This document shows, one piece after another, positions 23,603 through 24,422 of a stretch of 24,422 nt of DNA. The translations under genes and the position numbers were made by a program. Every line of letters starts with the position of its first letter. The stretch's first letter is position 1. The notes under the pieces are model-generated. The model had not been told where the DNA came from, searched no databases, and was given only the letters and a program-made list of their open reading frames with translations. Origin of the DNA: M55B129 sp964506505 (lineage in GTDB: Bacteria; Bacillota; Dethiobacteria; DTU022); assembly GCA_964506505.1 (NCBI GenBank), contig CAZDKY010000001.1, positions 1 through 24,422 on the forward strand. Direction: 5' to 3'.

Positions 23603-23618
23603 CAGTGGAGGTAGTTCG

Positions 23619-24311
23619 GTGCCTAAAATAAGTATATCAAAGTCAGTTATCAAAAGGTTGCCAATTTATTTGCGCATTCTGGATCAGCTACTCGAACGGG
23701 ATATTGATCTTATCTCTTCGAAACAAATGAGCAAAGAATCAGGGTTTACAGCTGAACAGATTCGTAAGGATCTGGCCTATTTCGGTGCATTTGGCACGAG
23801 AGGAGCAGGTTATACTACCTCCTTTTTGCGGGACAAAATAATCAATATAATTGGCCTCGATAAAACTATTAACACCGTTATATTTGGTGCAGGACATCTG
23901 GGCACCGCTTTTACCAGATATAATGCTGCCAAGAATCCTTATATAAATGTTGCTGCGGTATTTGACAGAGATTCGCGCCTGGTTGGTAAAAAAATCGACG
24001 ATATCAGGATTTATCCCATCGACGAAGCGGCAGAATTTCTGGAACAGAACCGGATCAAAGTGGCTATCATTGCTGTTCCGGCTGGAGATGCCCAGGGTGT
24101 CGCCAATCTCATTACTGCCCATGGTGTGGTGGCTATCCTGAATTTTGCTCCCATTAAGCTGAAAGTGCCGCCAGGAGTTTATGTACACAATGCAGATCTC
24201 ACTCTTGAGCTGCAGAGTATCATATATTACAGCTCGGAGGAGGAAGAGAGAAAAAAACGCCTCCGGAAAGAAAATGGGAAGGATAAATCTTCAAAATTGC
24301 TGATTGAATAA
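23619..24311 (+). CDS. rex: Redox-sensing transcriptional repressor Rex
   Basis: A 230-residue repressor that binds DNA when NADH is low relative to NAD+ and controls fermentative and respiratory genes. The winged-helix domain covers about 1-80, with SGFTAEQIRKDLAYFGAFG and RGAGY. The Rossmann domain begins VIFGAGHLGTAF (GAGHLG, residues 90-95). The swapped C-terminal helix lies near VYVHNADLTLELQSIIYY. The protein ends in a charged tail of some 20 residues (EEEERKKRLRKENGKDK), longer than the usual 210-215. The start is GTG 23619 behind GTGGAGGT. It is preceded by an inverted repeat. Confidence 0.95.
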   Translation: MPKISISKSVIKRLPIYLRILDQLLERDIDLISSKQMSKESGFTAEQIRKDLAYFGAFGTRGAGYTTSFLRDKIINIIGLDKTINTVIFGAGHLGTAFTRYNAAKNPYINVAAVFDRDSRLVGKKIDDIRIYPIDEAAEFLEQNRIKVAIIAVPAGDAQGVANLITAHGVVAILNFAPIKLKVPPGVYVHNADLTLELQSIIYYSSEEEERKKRLRKENGKDKSSKLLIE

Positions 24312-24353
24312 AGGGCCTGGTCTGCTTTTTTCAATGATGGCTGGCCGATTGTA

Positions 24354-24382
24354 TTGACTTTTTGAAGGCGCTTATGTATACT
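24354..24382 (+). promoter_or_regulatory. Sigma-A promoter of the tRNA gene
   Basis: TTGACT (24354-24359), 17 bases, then TATACT (24377-24382). The predicted start near 24389 lies 7 bases before the mature tRNA 5' end. A strong promoter of this kind is usual for tRNA operons. Confidence 0.7.
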
Positions 24383-24395
24383 TATTTATGCAAAT

Positions 24396-24422
24396 GGAGC
24401 TGTGGTGTAGATGGTTAACATA
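24396..24422 (+). tRNA. tRNA gene, 5' part only (window ends in it)
   Basis: GGAGCTG (24396-24402) is a 7-base acceptor strand, then TG (positions 8-9). The D arm GTGT (10-13) pairs with ACAT (22-25) around a loop with the invariant A14 and G18-G19. The window ends at about position 27, before the anticodon. The D-arm sequence GGTGTAG..GGTTAACAT is common in tRNA-Asp and tRNA-Glu of Clostridia, but the identity cannot be decided. Confidence 0.8.

Noticed and set aside
23563..23618. Rex box for autoregulation
   Set aside because: The inverted repeat present (CATAAACCG/CGGTTTATG) does not fit the TTGTGAA...TTCACAA consensus.
1..24422. CRISPR array, prophage, toxin-antitoxin or defence genes
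   Set aside because: No regular repeat-spacer pattern, integrase, transposase gene or defence-type protein is seen; nearly all frames are housekeeping genes.

Overview
This window looks like chromosome from an endospore-forming Firmicute, most likely in class Clostridia. Three things point there: gene order (yceD-rpmF-plsX-acpP-rnc-smc-ftsY), a spoVS gene, and a T-box leader on an arginine operon, with sigma-A-type promoters and strong AGGAGG ribosome binding sites throughout. A long-chain acyl-CoA ligase and a Rex NADH/NAD+ sensor would fit an anaerobe that uses fatty acids, possibly a syntroph, but that is inference. Start codons are unusually often TTG, and one gene (argH) appears to start with CTG.

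Layout. (1) 1-866: the 5' end of a class A penicillin-binding protein on the minus strand, divergent from a secreted or anchored NusG-domain-II protein. (2) 1065-9600: a perfect sigma-A promoter, then yceD, rpmF, plsX, acpP, a truncated fabF-like remnant, a large terminator-like hairpin, rnc, spoVS, smc and ftsY. This joins phospholipid/fatty acid synthesis, RNA processing, chromosome organisation and protein targeting. The usual fabH/fabK/fabD/fabG genes are absent between plsX and acpP, and fabF seems to be in decay. (3) 9601-10020: three TGACATT repeats spaced exactly 27 bp, perhaps a relic insertion-sequence end, then a promoter and a T-box riboswitch. (4) 10021-17325: argC-argJ-argB-argD-argG-argH, the acetyl-cycle arginine pathway without argF, closed by a terminator. 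(5) 17373-19639, minus strand: a DUF456 membrane protein and a fadD-type acyl-CoA ligase, with a GntR/FadR-like palindrome between them. (6) 19902-21462: a soluble PAS histidine kinase and a receiver-only response regulator, overlapping by one base. (7) 21594-24311: a DUF503 (YlxP-like) gene, a YtqB/MnmM-type methyltransferase, a polyprenyl diphosphate synthase and the redox repressor Rex. (8) 24396-end: the first 27 bases of a tRNA gene behind a good promoter.

Most of the window is core genome. No CRISPR array, prophage, toxin-antitoxin or defence system is visible. The observations most worth a second look are the fabF remnant with the structured RNA after it, the 27-bp repeats behind ftsY, the LSAGE signature in SMC, the CTG start of argH and the T-box details.
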